Shown piece by piece: positions 43,331-56,400 of a stretch of DNA of 64,000 nt. The stretch lies in contig OX457034.1 in assembly GCA_949752745.1 (NCBI GenBank), positions 9,160,278-9,224,277 of the forward strand, in the 5' to 3' direction. Source of the DNA: Protula sp. h YS-2021. Lineage: Eukaryota > Annelida > Polychaeta > Sabellida > Serpulidae. Positions within the stretch are counted from its first letter, which is position 1, and each line of letters starts with the position of its first letter. The position numbers were made by a program, and so were the translations under genes. The notes below the pieces were generated by a model, which had not been told where the DNA came from, ran no database searches, and was given only the letters and a program-made list of their open reading frames with translations.

Positions 43331-43819
43331 GATTAAAAGCCATAGGGTTTGCAATCGTTAAGTGAATTAAAACAAGAAATTAATCACATTGCTTTCTAAA
43401 ATTACACATATGTTATTGTCATTTCCTTGTGATGTACCGATCAGCCTTTCCCTATGTCTTTCTGTCTCATGCAAACGAGAAGTAATTACCCCATCCCCTC
43501 TCTCCACGGTCATATGATCATGTTCCTAACGCTCTGTGTAAACATGAACTAATTCTAAACCTTGGCAATAACTGAACCTTTGTTGTTTTTGTCTTTATCG
43601 TGTTTCTTGTTCAAATTTTACAAATATGCTTCAGAAATTGTTCGAATGGCTCACAATTTAGTTTTGAGAAGGGTATGGGGACTCGTTTTAAACGACGGTG
43701 ACTGCTGCCTACGTTTTTAGCCAAAATCGAGGTAAGCTGTGGAATCGCCGCGAACAAATCCCTTCCGGGAAATGTCCCAGGTGACTAAGGCTTTTATCCA
43801 CAATTTTATTAGCAGGACT

Positions 43820-44215
43820 TGACTAAGCCCACGCACCTCTAGCTCCAGTGTCTCCGACTTGTAGCTCTAACCTCACGCACCTGTAGCTCCAATGTCCCCG
43901 ACCTGTAGTTCTAGCCTCACGCACCTCTAACTCTAATGCTTCGGACGTGTAGCTCTGGCCTCGCGCCCCGGTAGCTCTGACCTCGTGAACTTGTTGTTCT
44001 GACCTCATATCCCTGTAGTTCTGGCCTCGTGAGTCTGTAGTTCTGACCTCGTGACCCTGTAGTTCTGACGTCGTGATCCTGTAGATCTGAGCTCCTGACC
44101 CTGTAGTTCTGACCGCGTGACCCTGTAGTTCTGACCTCGAGACCCTGTAGTTCTGGCTTCGTAAACCTGTAGTTCTGCCCTCACGTGCCTGTAGTTCTGC
44201 ACTTGTAGCTTAAAC
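43820..44215. repeat. CCTGTAGTTCTGACCTCG-type repeat before b2
   Basis: About 17 degenerate units; the counterpart of 31850-32380. Confidence 0.85.
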
Positions 44216-44239
44216 TTATCTTTTAAGATTGTGTTGCAG

Positions 44240-47200
44240 TTTTCTTTCGGAGCATAAATAGTCAACACTAGGCGGCACTGCAGCACTTGGAATTATTGCA
44301 TTGACAAAATCAACAAGGCACGTGGCTTGCCTCCCGGTCCGCGTGGCTGGCCCATCTTGGGGTTGTCAGAGCTACTAGCTGGCCCATTCAATGTACTTCT
44401 GACAAATCTGCACAATAAGTATGGCAATATTGCCTGTCTGTGGCTGGGCGGAAACAGGTAAAATTCCAGCCAACTCACACCCTACACACATACCCTTCCC
44501 ATACAATCTTTGTTACAGACACCCTTCCCACTCATACACACCGTTCTGACACATACCCGTCCCCCCACACACCCTTTCCACACACACCCTTTACACACAC
44601 ACCCTTCCCACCCACACCCTTTCAACATACTACCCCTTAATACACACACCTCCTTCACACACTCACCCTTTCCACACACACACCCTTCCAACACACAGCC
44701 TTCCCACACACACAGCCTTCCCACACACAACCCTTACCACACACGCACACGTCCTTCCCACACACACCCTCTCCCACACACCCTCCTCACATACATCCTT
44801 ACTATCCACTCACTTTTCCACACTCCCGCACCCTTCTCACACACACCGTCACCCAAGACAAGTTATCCTGGCCAATGTGCACAAACAATTTATTTTTCTG
44901 GAGAACAGTTAAGACTTTATAAATTTGGTTTTAAAGTAACGAATGGCATTTTTGCATAATAACTTCCATCTCTTTTGCAATATAAAACTTTTTTATCACA
45001 CCGAGCACAAATGTTCTCTTTAGAGACGGCACCAATGCAGATCAAATTCCCATATTTATAGATACTGGGTGATACTCAATGGTTATGATGTCATCAAGGA
45101 GGCCTACGTGGACAGAGACGACGACTTCATGGACAGGAAAATGGACCCCTTTTAGGACTACATAGACTAAGCATGATATCTGTTTTGTGTGTGCCTTCAT
45201 GGGCAGGAAAATGGATCCATGATGCCTTTGTTTGTCTGTGACTTCATGGACAGGAAAATACATCCATAAAGTCGGTGTTTGTGCGAGACTTCATGAGCAG
45301 GATATGGATCCATGAGGCCGGTTTTTGTGCATGTTTCTATTATATCCTTCTCCAGAAAGAGCACCACTTTACTGGTGGGGCATCAGAATAATGCTTGGAT
45401 TTGAAACAAGATCCAGAGCATCTACGTCAACTAAAATTACGTATACAACTCTATTCTTAAGGTTTTGAAGTTTCAAAAAGAAAATAAAAAATCAATAAAA
45501 ATTAAAAATTTCTGTTAACACCTTCGTTCTTCACACTTCTTTACAGATAAGCTCTTACGAACTGCAAAAAATAACGGCATGATTTTAACGTTTTGTGGCA
45601 TCACATATTATTATTTCATAGTAAAGGAGTTTTCAGTTCATATGGCTTATTTCGACTCATCATGAAATATTATTGACCACTAAGAAAATTTTCAGGTTTA
45701 ACATGTCAATTAGTGGCATGTCAATATGTAAGTGGTAACATTTTCGTAACTGATCAATATTATCTGTATGCTAAGTCGAAATAATTCTAGAAAAGACTTA
45801 AATAATGCTTTTTAATAGAAAAAGCAACAATAACTTTTGTCTTTCGAACAACATTTTGATGAACTATCGTATCAAACAGTTGGATTGCAGTATTCAATAA
45901 CTGTTATACCCAAAAACTATGATTTCCACCTGCAACCTCTATTAGCTAACTCTTCAGTACAGATTACCTCTCTATTTGACATTGATGGACAGGTTTGTTT
46001 ACCTCCCCATTCAACGACAGCTACAAAGCCAACAGAAAATTCTGTACTCAAAGTTTAAGAGTTTCTGGCTTATCAAAAGAAGGGTTGGAGCAAAGACTGG
46101 CCGTCGAGTGGCAGGAATTGGCCAAAGCATTCGATGAATGCTCGGAACGAGGAATAGGCCAAGAGACTCATTTCAAATGGGCGGCTACTAACATCATCTG
46201 TGGTGTGCTGTTTGACAAGTCACTCCCTCATGGAGATAAAGGTATCTAAATTATTTCCACATTTTATGCAACATTTGCCAATTTTCTATATTTTCATTAC
46301 AAGAATGTACTAAATTGTTCTTATAACTTAAAAATTAATATTGCTAAAAAGATCTTTTAAAAAATAAACGAAGGCGAGATTAAAGACTAGTGTGCAGCAG
46401 TGCGCCTTTTCGTTTCGAACATAAAAGTGTGAAAGTATCCACAAACCAAAAGTTGGATAGCGGGATGTTGAAAGGACTTCTTTATACGATATCGGCACAG
46501 CTTTATGTCAAAACCTGCTTCTGTGACATGACTTTCCCCATATATACCCAAAGACGTAATGCCAACATGTATCTGAAGTCGTCACGACGTCGAGACTGAA
46601 CTCAGAAGTCTCCATTAATATAATGTTGACAGAAACATTTCACTAGACTTTTATTGCAGACTTTTATTCCGACGTTTATTTAAAGTCATATGTTCATAGA
46701 GTTGTCTTATTTGATTGTTTGTTTCAGAATTGGATAAAATGGTCAATGCAGTGTTTGCGTTTCAGGACTCGGTCATGTCCGGACAAGCTGTTATTTTCCT
46801 TCCTTACTGGCTGATTAAAATTACCCCCATCAAATCAATGCTAAGATTGACTTTAAAAACAACATTTTTATAACAATAGTAGTGCAAGCGACGTGCCTTT
46901 TCTTCTAAAATTTAAACTGCACTGGTAAAAGGAAACAAGCCTAGATTTTGTTTGCCCCTGATATTGGGGATCACCCATGATGTATATAAGGTATGCAATA
47001 TTGTATAAATATTGCACATATTGTCCAATCCCATCACCCTCCCCCCAAATCCATAGTACTGTACGTAACGCAAGCTTTCTATCTCACAGTCCCACATTCC
47101 CAATCATTTGGTCCGTTACTGCTCTGTTGCAGGACGCGCGCCAAAGACTGCAATGAGCGAATCACGAAACTGGAGGAGATTGTACGAGACATGAGAGCAT

Positions 47201-48235
47201 GAGAGTACGTATGACGAGAGTAACATACAGGATTTCTTGGATGCAGGTCTCAAACAGGGCATACTCCGATCACAGGGCTCACGGTTTATGGCACAACTCT
47301 GTATAACGTTCATGTCTGATGCGGTCTTCACAGTAACGTCAATGATGATGTTTATTATCATGTATCTCATGCATTACCCGCAGTATCAGCAACGGAACAG
47401 GGTACCAATGGGATCTGAGAGAGAAAATGCCATCTGTGGAAGCTTTTATCAATGAAGTGTTTCGAATTGTCACCCCATTTACGACGAGCGTTCCTAACAG
47501 ACCACTTCAGACAACAGCATTACGCGGCTACACGATACCAAAGCACTTCAATATTATCATTAATATACAAGGTGTCTATTACGATCCTGACACGTATCCA
47601 GAACCGGAGAAATTTGATCCGGGTCGCTTCTTACAAAAAAATGGTAAACTCAAAAGAGTGGACCAGTTCTTTCCGTTTGGTATTGGTGGGTACTGGCAAT
47701 ATATCAAGCTTCTTTGCTTGTTCTGTGTTATAATGCAATTTTATAATAACATTCTGTATACCTAGCCTTGCCTGATCTATTTGTTTATTTTGACGTATCT
47801 CAGTTCCATTCTTATTTCCCTTTATGACAAATTCGTATCATAGTATGTTTTATTTTTTCAACATCTCTCTTTCGTTTCTTTCTTTCTTTCTTTCTCTGTG
47901 TATGTGACTGTCTCTTTCTTTCTTTCATTCTCTCCCCCTCTCCCTTTCTCTCTCCCTACAAAACTACATCTAAACTACTTGACTAGGGAATAAGTAGTAC
48001 TGTACTCTTAGCAAATAAATGCTTGATGAGATGGCCCACGGGACATTGACTGACAGGTAGAAGGCGGTGCATGAGAGAGCAAATGGTTCGGAGTGAATTG
48101 TTCTACCTCACAGTCAACTTGGTGATGCGTTATGAAGTTTGTTCAGTGGACGGAAAACTCCCCAACACCACTCCGCTGGAAAGCTGATTTGCCAAATCCC
48201 ATCTACCATTTAATGCAGTTTTTAAAACGATATAG
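44240..48235 (+). pseudogene. Cytochrome P450-b2, pseudogene of b1
   Basis: The six exon positions of b1 are all recognisable: about 44240-44457, 45062-45167, 45993-46241, 46728-46840, 47133-47685 and 48057-48235. Lesions seen: stop TAG at 44259 and a one-base deletion near 44302 in exon 2; TGG to TAG at 45153 and loss of the donor in exon 3; extra C and donor GT to CT at 46841 in exon 5; frameshifts near 47175 and a deletion near 47392 in exon 6 (34 bases shorter overall); heme-loop Gly to Arg (CMR for CMG) and TGA at 48185 in exon 7. Only exon 4 is clean. The copy retains introns and flanks, so it arose by DNA duplication and not by retrotransposition. Confidence 0.92.
44480..44850. repeat. 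CACACACCCTTCC repeat in b2 intron 2
   Basis: Degenerate units, the counterpart of 32640-32990. Confidence 0.85.
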
Positions 48236-50200
48236 GCATGCCGACTGTATAAATATTGCATACAGAGTGCATGCATATTGCACACAGAGTGCGTACATAC
48301 CATGCAAATGAGGAGCAGATTGGTTTTGAATTCTTGCTTTGTTAGAGCTTAACAACGATCAATAATAGACAATGAGGGATGGAGCATCAAATACCTTTCT
48401 AGAACATTAAAGAGATGACAAAAATACTGTCTGTTACCATGAGCCTTAAGTGCTGTCAGGATATCAATGTACACACTTTTGGTGACTGCATTCCATATTA
48501 CGTTACCTAAAAATAACAGATATAACACATAGCTATAATTTTGTGTGGAGAGTACTGGTATCCTATTAATATGTGTCATTTCTGCTGTGTATGTAATGTC
48601 AAACTATTAGTAAAATTATGTAAAAAATGTAACAACCAATCGCGGTGAGCCTTGTTGTAAGCAATCGATCCTGAAGTGATTTGAAATGCATTGCTGCGTA
48701 AATGTCAACTGCACCAAACAGACGTCTCTTGCACATTCCCGCTCCAAAATGAAACGGCTCAATTTCAATATCATTTGGTATTTGTTTTTATTGTACTGTT
48801 ATTCACTTTATGTACTTTTTGATGCAATATGTAATAATGTTATTAATATTGTCGGAACAATATATTTTTAATTTTGTCTCGTTGATTATTGACCTCTTGG
48901 GTAATAGCTAAAAAGACTCAAACGGGTATGATCCAAAGTAGATAAAATGTAAGCAAAATATTTATGATTTACGTAAAGATCAAGAAAAAGAACAGAAGGG
49001 ACCATTGTTAGAATTGAAGTAACCGGAACAAACGGGGCTCTTCAAATTTTAAGGTATATGGATCCAAACCCACACAGACGGTGGCTATAGTTCAAGAATC
49101 TCAAATATCTCACAACTAAAAACACGTACATTTAGGTGTTGAATTTTGTATCACTTATAAAAAAAACTGCTATATATTCGCAGTGTGTTTGAGATATATA
49201 TTGAGTTGCTGCTGTGAATAAATGGTTTGTTCGATACTAAGAACATAGAGACATCTAAAATAGACAACGCATCGAGTGCAGTAGTGTCCTTGATTGTACT
49301 TAACATCATCAAAAATATCATGTACTTCTTTGAATTATCCTGTGCTTATTTTGGAGTTGGTTTATGGCAAATATTGCGCATTTTCAACAGTTAAAAAAAG
49401 AAATAAAATACGTTTGTAACATACTCAGATACCGTCATAAAACAACATGAATATATTTAAGAACGTAACGTTTAACGGATATACGGCTGCTCTTAAGTAT
49501 TATTTACTAGTTTGTTTTAAAATACTTGCAAATAAAAGTACTTAGTGTACCATATCTGCTCAGAAAATCATACATGTTTTCATTTCGACATTTAAACAAT
49601 TAAGACATTGACTCCACTATTTAAAAGCATTTGTAAATAGTTACTATTTTAATGGCAGTTATTTAAGCCTGTGACGTTACTTAATTGTTGGCGACACTGC
49701 GGCTTAACCAGTGCGATATAGCGTATTGGCTGAAAGCAGTTATTAATTTGGTTCCACTATTTAGACCTCAATATTTGTACTATGCTTGAAACAACATCCA
49801 TATTTTATCCATTATACTACGCTTTACCAGTGAATAAAACCAATACATATATTGTAAGAATTCGGTGGTTGTAACATTCTTGACATCAGATGTGTTGACA
49901 TTTCATTGTAATGTTTGTGCAAAGAATATCATCAGGAAGGTTAATTCATTAAAAACAATTGCCATAAATCCCAAGGCCTCTCCCATCAAATTAACTATCA
50001 TAAATTCCAATACAAGGCCCATAAGATTAATTATCAGAAATCCCAAGGCCACGCACATACCATGTCTTTGTTGCGAAACTGCACAGTGATCATTCAAACA
50101 AAAATAATATACTAACTTGGTTAAATGAAATAAAAGTGAAATAAACATTCATCACAGAATTGCAGATTCTGTTCGTCGGGCAAATCTCTGAGTCTCTTTG
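48236..50200. other. 3' flank of b2, non-coding
   Basis: A copy of 37486-40200 with deletions, including loss of the TA microsatellite and about 350 bases around 39000-39400. No gene is supported. Confidence 0.55.
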
Positions 50201-50309
50201 AGTTTTGTTACCTACGGTACTGTGACGTCATTAGGCTTTAGAATCCGGTACCAACTTATTCAAGGTGTTTGAGTCGTATTTTTGAGAAAGGATTTAAACT
50301 TAAATCAAA

Positions 50310-50410
50310 ACATATATTAATATTAACATATATTATAATAATATATTAACATATATTAACATATATTAACATATATTAATATTAACATATATTATTTAAA
50401 CATATATTAA
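50310..50410. repeat. CATATATTAA short repeat
   Basis: Eight or nine ACATATATTA-type units inside the duplicated intron upstream of the dead CUB exon; not present at 3900-3960 in the first block. Confidence 0.85.
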
Positions 50411-50582
50411 TCGGTGAGATGAATTATGAGAAGAACTATATGGCAAGGTAAACAAAGATTATTTCACAAACAACACACTTTTTGACACTAGAGGGAGTCC
50501 CAATAATTTTATTTTTTAAAGAAAATTGGTAAACTTGATTATTTTTCTATCCCTATTGTTTAAGGTTTAATCATTTTTTCAG

Positions 50583-51190
50583 ATGTGAATAGGAGTATAG
50601 ACTCTTGCATCGGCTTGTGCGATACCCCCTAGGATGACTTCATAGGCAGAGCGACAACGCCACAGCCTACTGAGGAGGGGAGGATGGGTGGGGACGACTG
50701 AGGGCAGGACTTTTAGCGGGGATTTCTGTGGTCGCAGTACTTCTCGTAGCCCTTGGAATTTTCTTGTTTTACCGTCATAGAAGAAAGCAGCTGCAAAAGC
50801 AGGTAGCTGTCCAGCAGCAGCAGCTACAGTTGCAAAGGCAGAAACAGCAGCAGCAACCACAGGAACAAGAAAGCAGCGAGAAATACAAAAACAAGCACGA
50901 TCGCAACAACGGCCAAACAACAACAATGTCAACAACAACAAAAACAACAGCAACAAGAAAACAACCCTCAAAGACAACCAAATATGAGACGGGATCTGGG
51001 ATTGATCATGTCCCCCAGCCAATTGGAATCTCAGAATACCACGAGAAATAGACCCATTCATTGCATCCACAGAGTTAAGACTGCCTCCTAGGCTACTTCC
51101 CACAATTTATAGCGTAGCACCTGATGTACAGAAGCCATCTTACTAGGCGTACATGTCAAATCAATTTTTTATAGCATCCCTTCGGAGTAG
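50583..51190 (+). pseudogene. Dead copy of the CUB gene last exon
   Basis: Aligns with 4101-4732 from the acceptor (TTTTTCAG) to the final TAG at 51188. The correct frame meets a TAG in CCCTAGGATG near 50630, and small deletions shift the Gln-rich tail. The transmembrane part (GTAGCCCTTGGAATTTTC) is still readable. The intron before it from about 50200 is also copied, so it is a segmental duplicate. The upstream CUB exons (2156, 2619) were not found here. Confidence 0.88.
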
Positions 51191-51334
51191 CATCCCACTC
51201 TCGAGCAGATCTAGGGGTTTGATCGTCAAAGCAACAATGTTTCATATAAAAAAATCAAAACATTTTATTATTCTAGCGTTCTTTTTAGATTACATTTATT
51301 TGTCTGTGCTTGACTTATATATATAAACATCCGA

Positions 51335-51850
51335 TGTGGGGTGGTTCGATTTGCGGGATGATCTGATTCCCAGTGTAGTCCAAATCTGGGTTTGTCGTAT
51401 TTGAGGGTGGTCCGATTTGTTGGGTGGTCTGATCTCCAGTGTGGTCCGATTTGCGGGGTGGTCCAATTTGTGGGGTAGTTCGATTTGTGGGTGGTATCAT
51501 TTGCGGGATGGTCTGATCTCCGGTTTGGTCCTATGTGCGGGGTGGTCCGATTTGCGGGGTAGTCTGATTTGCGGGGTGGTCTGATTTGCTGGGAGGTCGG
51601 ATTTACGGAGTGATCTGATTTTCGGGATAGTTTGATGTGGGTTGGTCTGATTTATTGGGTGGTCCGATTTCGGGTTGGTCTGATTTTTGTGGTGGTCCGA
51701 TTTGTGGAGTGGTTCGATTTGCGGGTTGACCCTATTTCAGGGGTAGTCTGATTCCGTTTTCTGATTTGCGAGATGGTCCGATTTGCGGGGTGGTCTGATT
51801 TGCGGGATGATCCGATCTGCAGGGTGGTGCGATTCCAAGCTTCTGGTATT
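51335..51850. repeat. GGTCCGATTTGCGGG minisatellite, about 30 units
   Basis: Degenerate 16-18 bp units, an expansion of the array at 12530-12660. Confidence 0.92.
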
Positions 51851-51859
51851 TAGACTGTG

Positions 51860-53290
51860 CAGATGACATTAACATTCAAAACAATGTTCTTAATGGGGGT
51901 GGAAGGTTGGGGCGCATTATGACATTACTGAGTCAGGATATTGTGGGGAATTTATTAAGTCTCTATACCTCCCCCACTCTCCCACACCCTCTGCTCTACC
52001 ACATCCTCACGCCCATAATTACGTGTGCGGTTCAAATAATAAACACGATGCATTTAGTATTTATCAGAACACCCTTGGTTTTTATATTCTTTTTTTTCTT
52101 TTCCTGAATAAGACGTGTTTTCTAATCGAGAAAAGGGTGGGACTATTGGAACTGCTACAGAATCTCTTTCTTCCATTTCGTGAAAAAAATTACCGGAAGT
52201 AGAAATAAGTGACTTCGGAACTTTTGAGATGTACATTTTATTATTTTTTCCTTCACCTTTTTCCTTGCCTTGAATAAGTTACGTTTTTGATCACCAGGTG
52301 CCCAACAATAAAAATGTGCAATGAAAAATTTGTTGCCTTGGTTTTCAGTATTTCATCTTAATAACAATAATTATTTTTATCATTATCAACAATTTCTCCA
52401 CTTCACTACAAAGTAAATGCAATAAATATGTTTATCTTGTCATATTAAAATTATTTGTGTCAATTTATTCAATTATTTAATTATTCACTCATCGATGTAA
52501 TTTTAGATAAATTTCGGCATTCTTCTCTCCGTTGCTTTAAGTGTCTTTTTATGTGATAATAGTATTTAATCGTCATTTCTACATTTAATTTTTTATTTAT
52601 TGAACACTTATGGTTTTTTGGCATGTTTCTTTGCAAATAAAATCCTTCATACAGTGCCTTAGAGACACTAATTATACGACAGCGTTTCTGCGATTAAATA
52701 CGTTTGTGGGGTGGAGGGGGGCGGGTCAGGTCGGGCGGATCTCTACACGACTCTGTGGTTGAGAACGGGCGGGAAGGGGGTTGTACGACTCTGTGATCGG
52801 TTGGTTTGTCTTATCAATCGTCTATTATTCTAAAGGAGTCCAGCCGGATAGACCCATAACAATCTTTCTCAATTTTCCGTTTGGGTGAAAGGGAAAAAAT
52901 TCCCTCTTGAGCCGTCCGAAGCAAAAGAATCATCTCCTCAATGCGCCTGAGATAACAGGACTGTATATGACAAAAACAAATTCTCTAAATAAAACTGATA
53001 AAAACATACAGCCAAATAAATATAAGTTATATCAGATAAAATATTTAACCACCTGTCCTACATTCGTTCTAAGCTATGACCTAGATTTCTCTATTCAATT
53101 ATTTTGAAGTATGTGTTAAACCCAAACATTATTCCATTACAAAGTCGTATGCTTTATCAGCGCGCCAAGATAAATAAATATTTCGTCTGTCTACCAGACT
53201 CGTGTCGTTTTTATATCAATAAAGACAGCTTTCTTAAGACTGACGCGAGGTCGTCTAAACTTAGATATCATGTCTGCACAAAAAAGGTAT
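51860..53290. other. Non-coding sequence colinear with 12700-15230
   Basis: The second-block copy of the region upstream of a1, lacking the 175-bp tandem duplication and the CATA array. A G-rich stretch lies near 52710. No gene. Confidence 0.55.
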
Positions 53291-53357
53291 CATACACAAC
53301 AGACCGAATCGTGGTAGAGGTGGTCTGTTGGACAACACCACTGATGCTTGGTAGCCA

Positions 53358-53365
53358 TATTAAAA
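53358..53365 (+). promoter_or_regulatory. Candidate TATA element of P450-a3
   Basis: TATTAAAA, 67 bases before the start codon, in the same context as at 15284. Confidence 0.4.
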
Positions 53366-53424
53366 GCCCATACTTTGCTGAGAAGGGCACTGTTTCTTAA
53401 GAAAGAAGCAAAACTGTGTTTACA

Positions 53425-53477
53425 ATGGAAATTTTACAGAAAAGTGCGATTTATGGATATTTAAGGCCCATTGCCAG
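53425..53477 (+). CDS. P450-a3 exon 1
   Basis: MEILQKSAIYGYLRPIA in context ACAATGG, donor GTCAGT, phase 2. It joins to CTACCTGGCG at 56016 through a Ser codon. Upstream sequence is colinear with that before a1 exon 1. Confidence 0.75.
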
Positions 53478-56400
53478 GTCAGTATAACATCAAATGGTAT
53501 TTTTACCCCTATAATGGAAATTTGTTTCTGCAAAAAGTGTAACCACGCTAAGAAATTCATTTCATATTTGACGTTCACCTGAAAGGCTTAACCATTCTTT
53601 CAAATTCATGTTATGGCTTTTTTGTTTAATATGCACCACTTTATTTATTCTTAGAGCAACGCCCTCTCCTCCTCCCTCTCCCTACGGAAAAAAGACCAAA
53701 TGCGTTTTCAATGACAAACCATTTGAGTAGTCTGTAACATTTCTATTGACTGGTCAATATCTAATGTGCCAGTGACCGGACATTAAATTCCCAGTGAAAG
53801 TCGATCACCTAAACATGCCGGCATTAAGTTCTTCAACTAATATGACTGCAAACAGTAGCGAGGGTCATCCACAATGCAAATACGCAAAATTTTTGGACAC
53901 TGACCCCTTCCCTCCGACCCACCATACGCTCGTAAACAAAAATCTCTTCATCCATAATGCAAATCTGCAAAGCTTTTAGATACTGACTCCTTCCCTCCGT
54001 CTCCATCCAAACAATAAAAAACAAAAACAAAAAAAGCATCCAAAGCGCAAACACGCGAAACATTTGGCCACCAGCCCTTCCTCCGATCCCTCCCCTCCCC
54101 TCAAAAACATGCCATAGACAACAGACATATGCAAAATTTTGGGACTTCTGATCGTGTGCACACGCATTCATAACACCATCAAGGAATTTAAAATTAGTGC
54201 ACACAGCCTTTCAACAATCCCATTACATATATTGTAATTTTAAATTTCGTGACAGATTCGTGACTTAAGGGTTACCATAAGAGCAGTATAACCAACTAAG
54301 TTTCCAGTCGACCTCTCTTTAAATATATTTAGAAATCTTCAAACTAAAAACGCCCGCAAAAGCAGTAAAAACCATACGCCTGGCAATATGTTAAATAAAT
54401 TAAACTGAACAATTACTTCATGTTGTCTAGTTTACTGATGTATTATGGTCAGTTTCTTGTGATGCAGACTCTGTCCATCAGTCATCTTGAAATGCTTTCG
54501 TATGTGAGAACTGCTAATTTTACCTTGCCGTCTGTCCCATATCTAGAACAAGTAGACTTTTCCTCCACCTGCTGCCTTTCCATTTTTTACTGCTATATTT
54601 GTTGACATTGCCATGATGTTTACATTTTGTTTACATATTATTTACATGTCATTTACATGTGATTTCAAAGCTCTGTAAACCAGTTATTAGCTAGGCCACT
54701 TATTATTTATTTTATTTACCTATTCATTTTATGTATTTATTTGATTTATCTTACAAGCCCAGCAAACATTTCCACTTTGATCAAAGTTCTTTCAAACGTC
54801 GATCAAATCGCAACATTAAATCTGGTTGAAATTTGGTTGTGATTGGTCGTGCCGATAAATCAATGCCTCATCAAAGCCTTTGATACAACTTTGAATAGAT
54901 GCTGGAAGAGCAAACATTGCTTAGGAGTTGCTTTTGGTTACACCTAAAATCCCACATCTTCCGTATACGGGTGAATAGGGGTTCTATAAATCTCGTTGAA
55001 ATATCGATGTGGTGTGCATGTGACAGGTGCTTCGCAAATTGACCGAAATGAGGACGTAAAATACAGGGAACTACCGCAGCGCGCAAGTGTTTTCCTGTAC
55101 ACTTTTGAATTAACATTGATGAAAATCGACTTCATATATATACTACATTGCTGGAGGAACCACGGATTGGGAGGTGGGGATGGGCGTGGGAGTTACTTTG
55201 GCGGTGGGGTGACCACGACATCTTATATTTTGAGTCTAGATGGTGATTCTAAATTAATATTTTTCGACTTCTGTACAGCGTCGAGACACAGACTTTGTTT
55301 CGACTTCTACTGGTAACATATTAGCAATGTTAATTGGACGTCGGATAATCGACATCTATCCAACATCTGAAGGTAGACATTGTTTCGCTCCCATAATCAA
55401 CTAAAATCCAACGTCGGGTGCGACGTCTATATTTGGCTGATGACTGGGCGAGAATAGCATTCTCTGATAAGGATATAAAGGAGTAGAGTCGCTTTGCTGT
55501 TGACAGATGATATTTTACAGAAAAGTGCGCTTTCCAGAGGCTTAATATCCTATGGCAGGGTGTATATAGCAGACATTCGTATTTTTACGCTAATTATTGT
55601 TTTATTTTGTATGGATCACATAATTTGTATTGAGGGTTGAGGTTTTTTTTTTCAAAAGGTGCCTGGTGGGTAGTTATTAATGCCTTTTGCCCCAACATAA
55701 CACAAAAGTTAACTACACAGTTAACTGTACACCTAGAAACGAAAATCACTCCAACGATTCACGGTGGGCTTACTTTGCTTAAACAGGTTCAATTTATCTG
55801 TTTATTTTCGAACGTTGTGACTGTCAAGGACGCAGTTAACGAAATCAGTCTCAACTGTACAGTTTACCTTTGTGAATATTGCCGCGGACGATTAAGGTTT
55901 ATTTTTAATCCTCAATTTCATTATCAGGAGGAAATAATAAAGATCTGAGGTCAGAGAAGTGTAATCCTTACCTCACGTATCTGTAGCTCGAATTTTTTCT
56001 TTGGCATTTTTGCAGCTACCTGGCGGAACATAAATATGCAACACTAGGTGGCGTTGCCGCTCTTGGAATGGTTGCATTACATCAAATCAACAAGTCACGT
56101 GGCCTGCCACCCGGTCCTCGTGGCTGGCCAATCTTGGGGTCGTCAGGGCTACTAGCAGGCCCATTCAATGAACTGCTGACAAATTTGCACAAGAAGTATG
56201 GCGATGTTGTGTGCCTGTGGCTGGGCGGAAATAGGTAAAACTCCAGCAACAAATCCCTTCCCTTTCCACCCCCCTGCCCAAACTCCAGCAACAAATCCCT
56301 TCCCTTTCCATTCCCTAATGCCCCAACTCCGGCAACAAATCCCTTCCCTTTCCATTCCCTCATGCCCCAACTCTGGCAACAAATCCCTTCCCTTTCCACT

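Noticed and set aside
50583..51190. Processed (retrotransposed) copy of the CUB gene
   Set aside because: Upstream intron sequence is copied too and no poly(A) tail is present, so it is a segmental duplicate.
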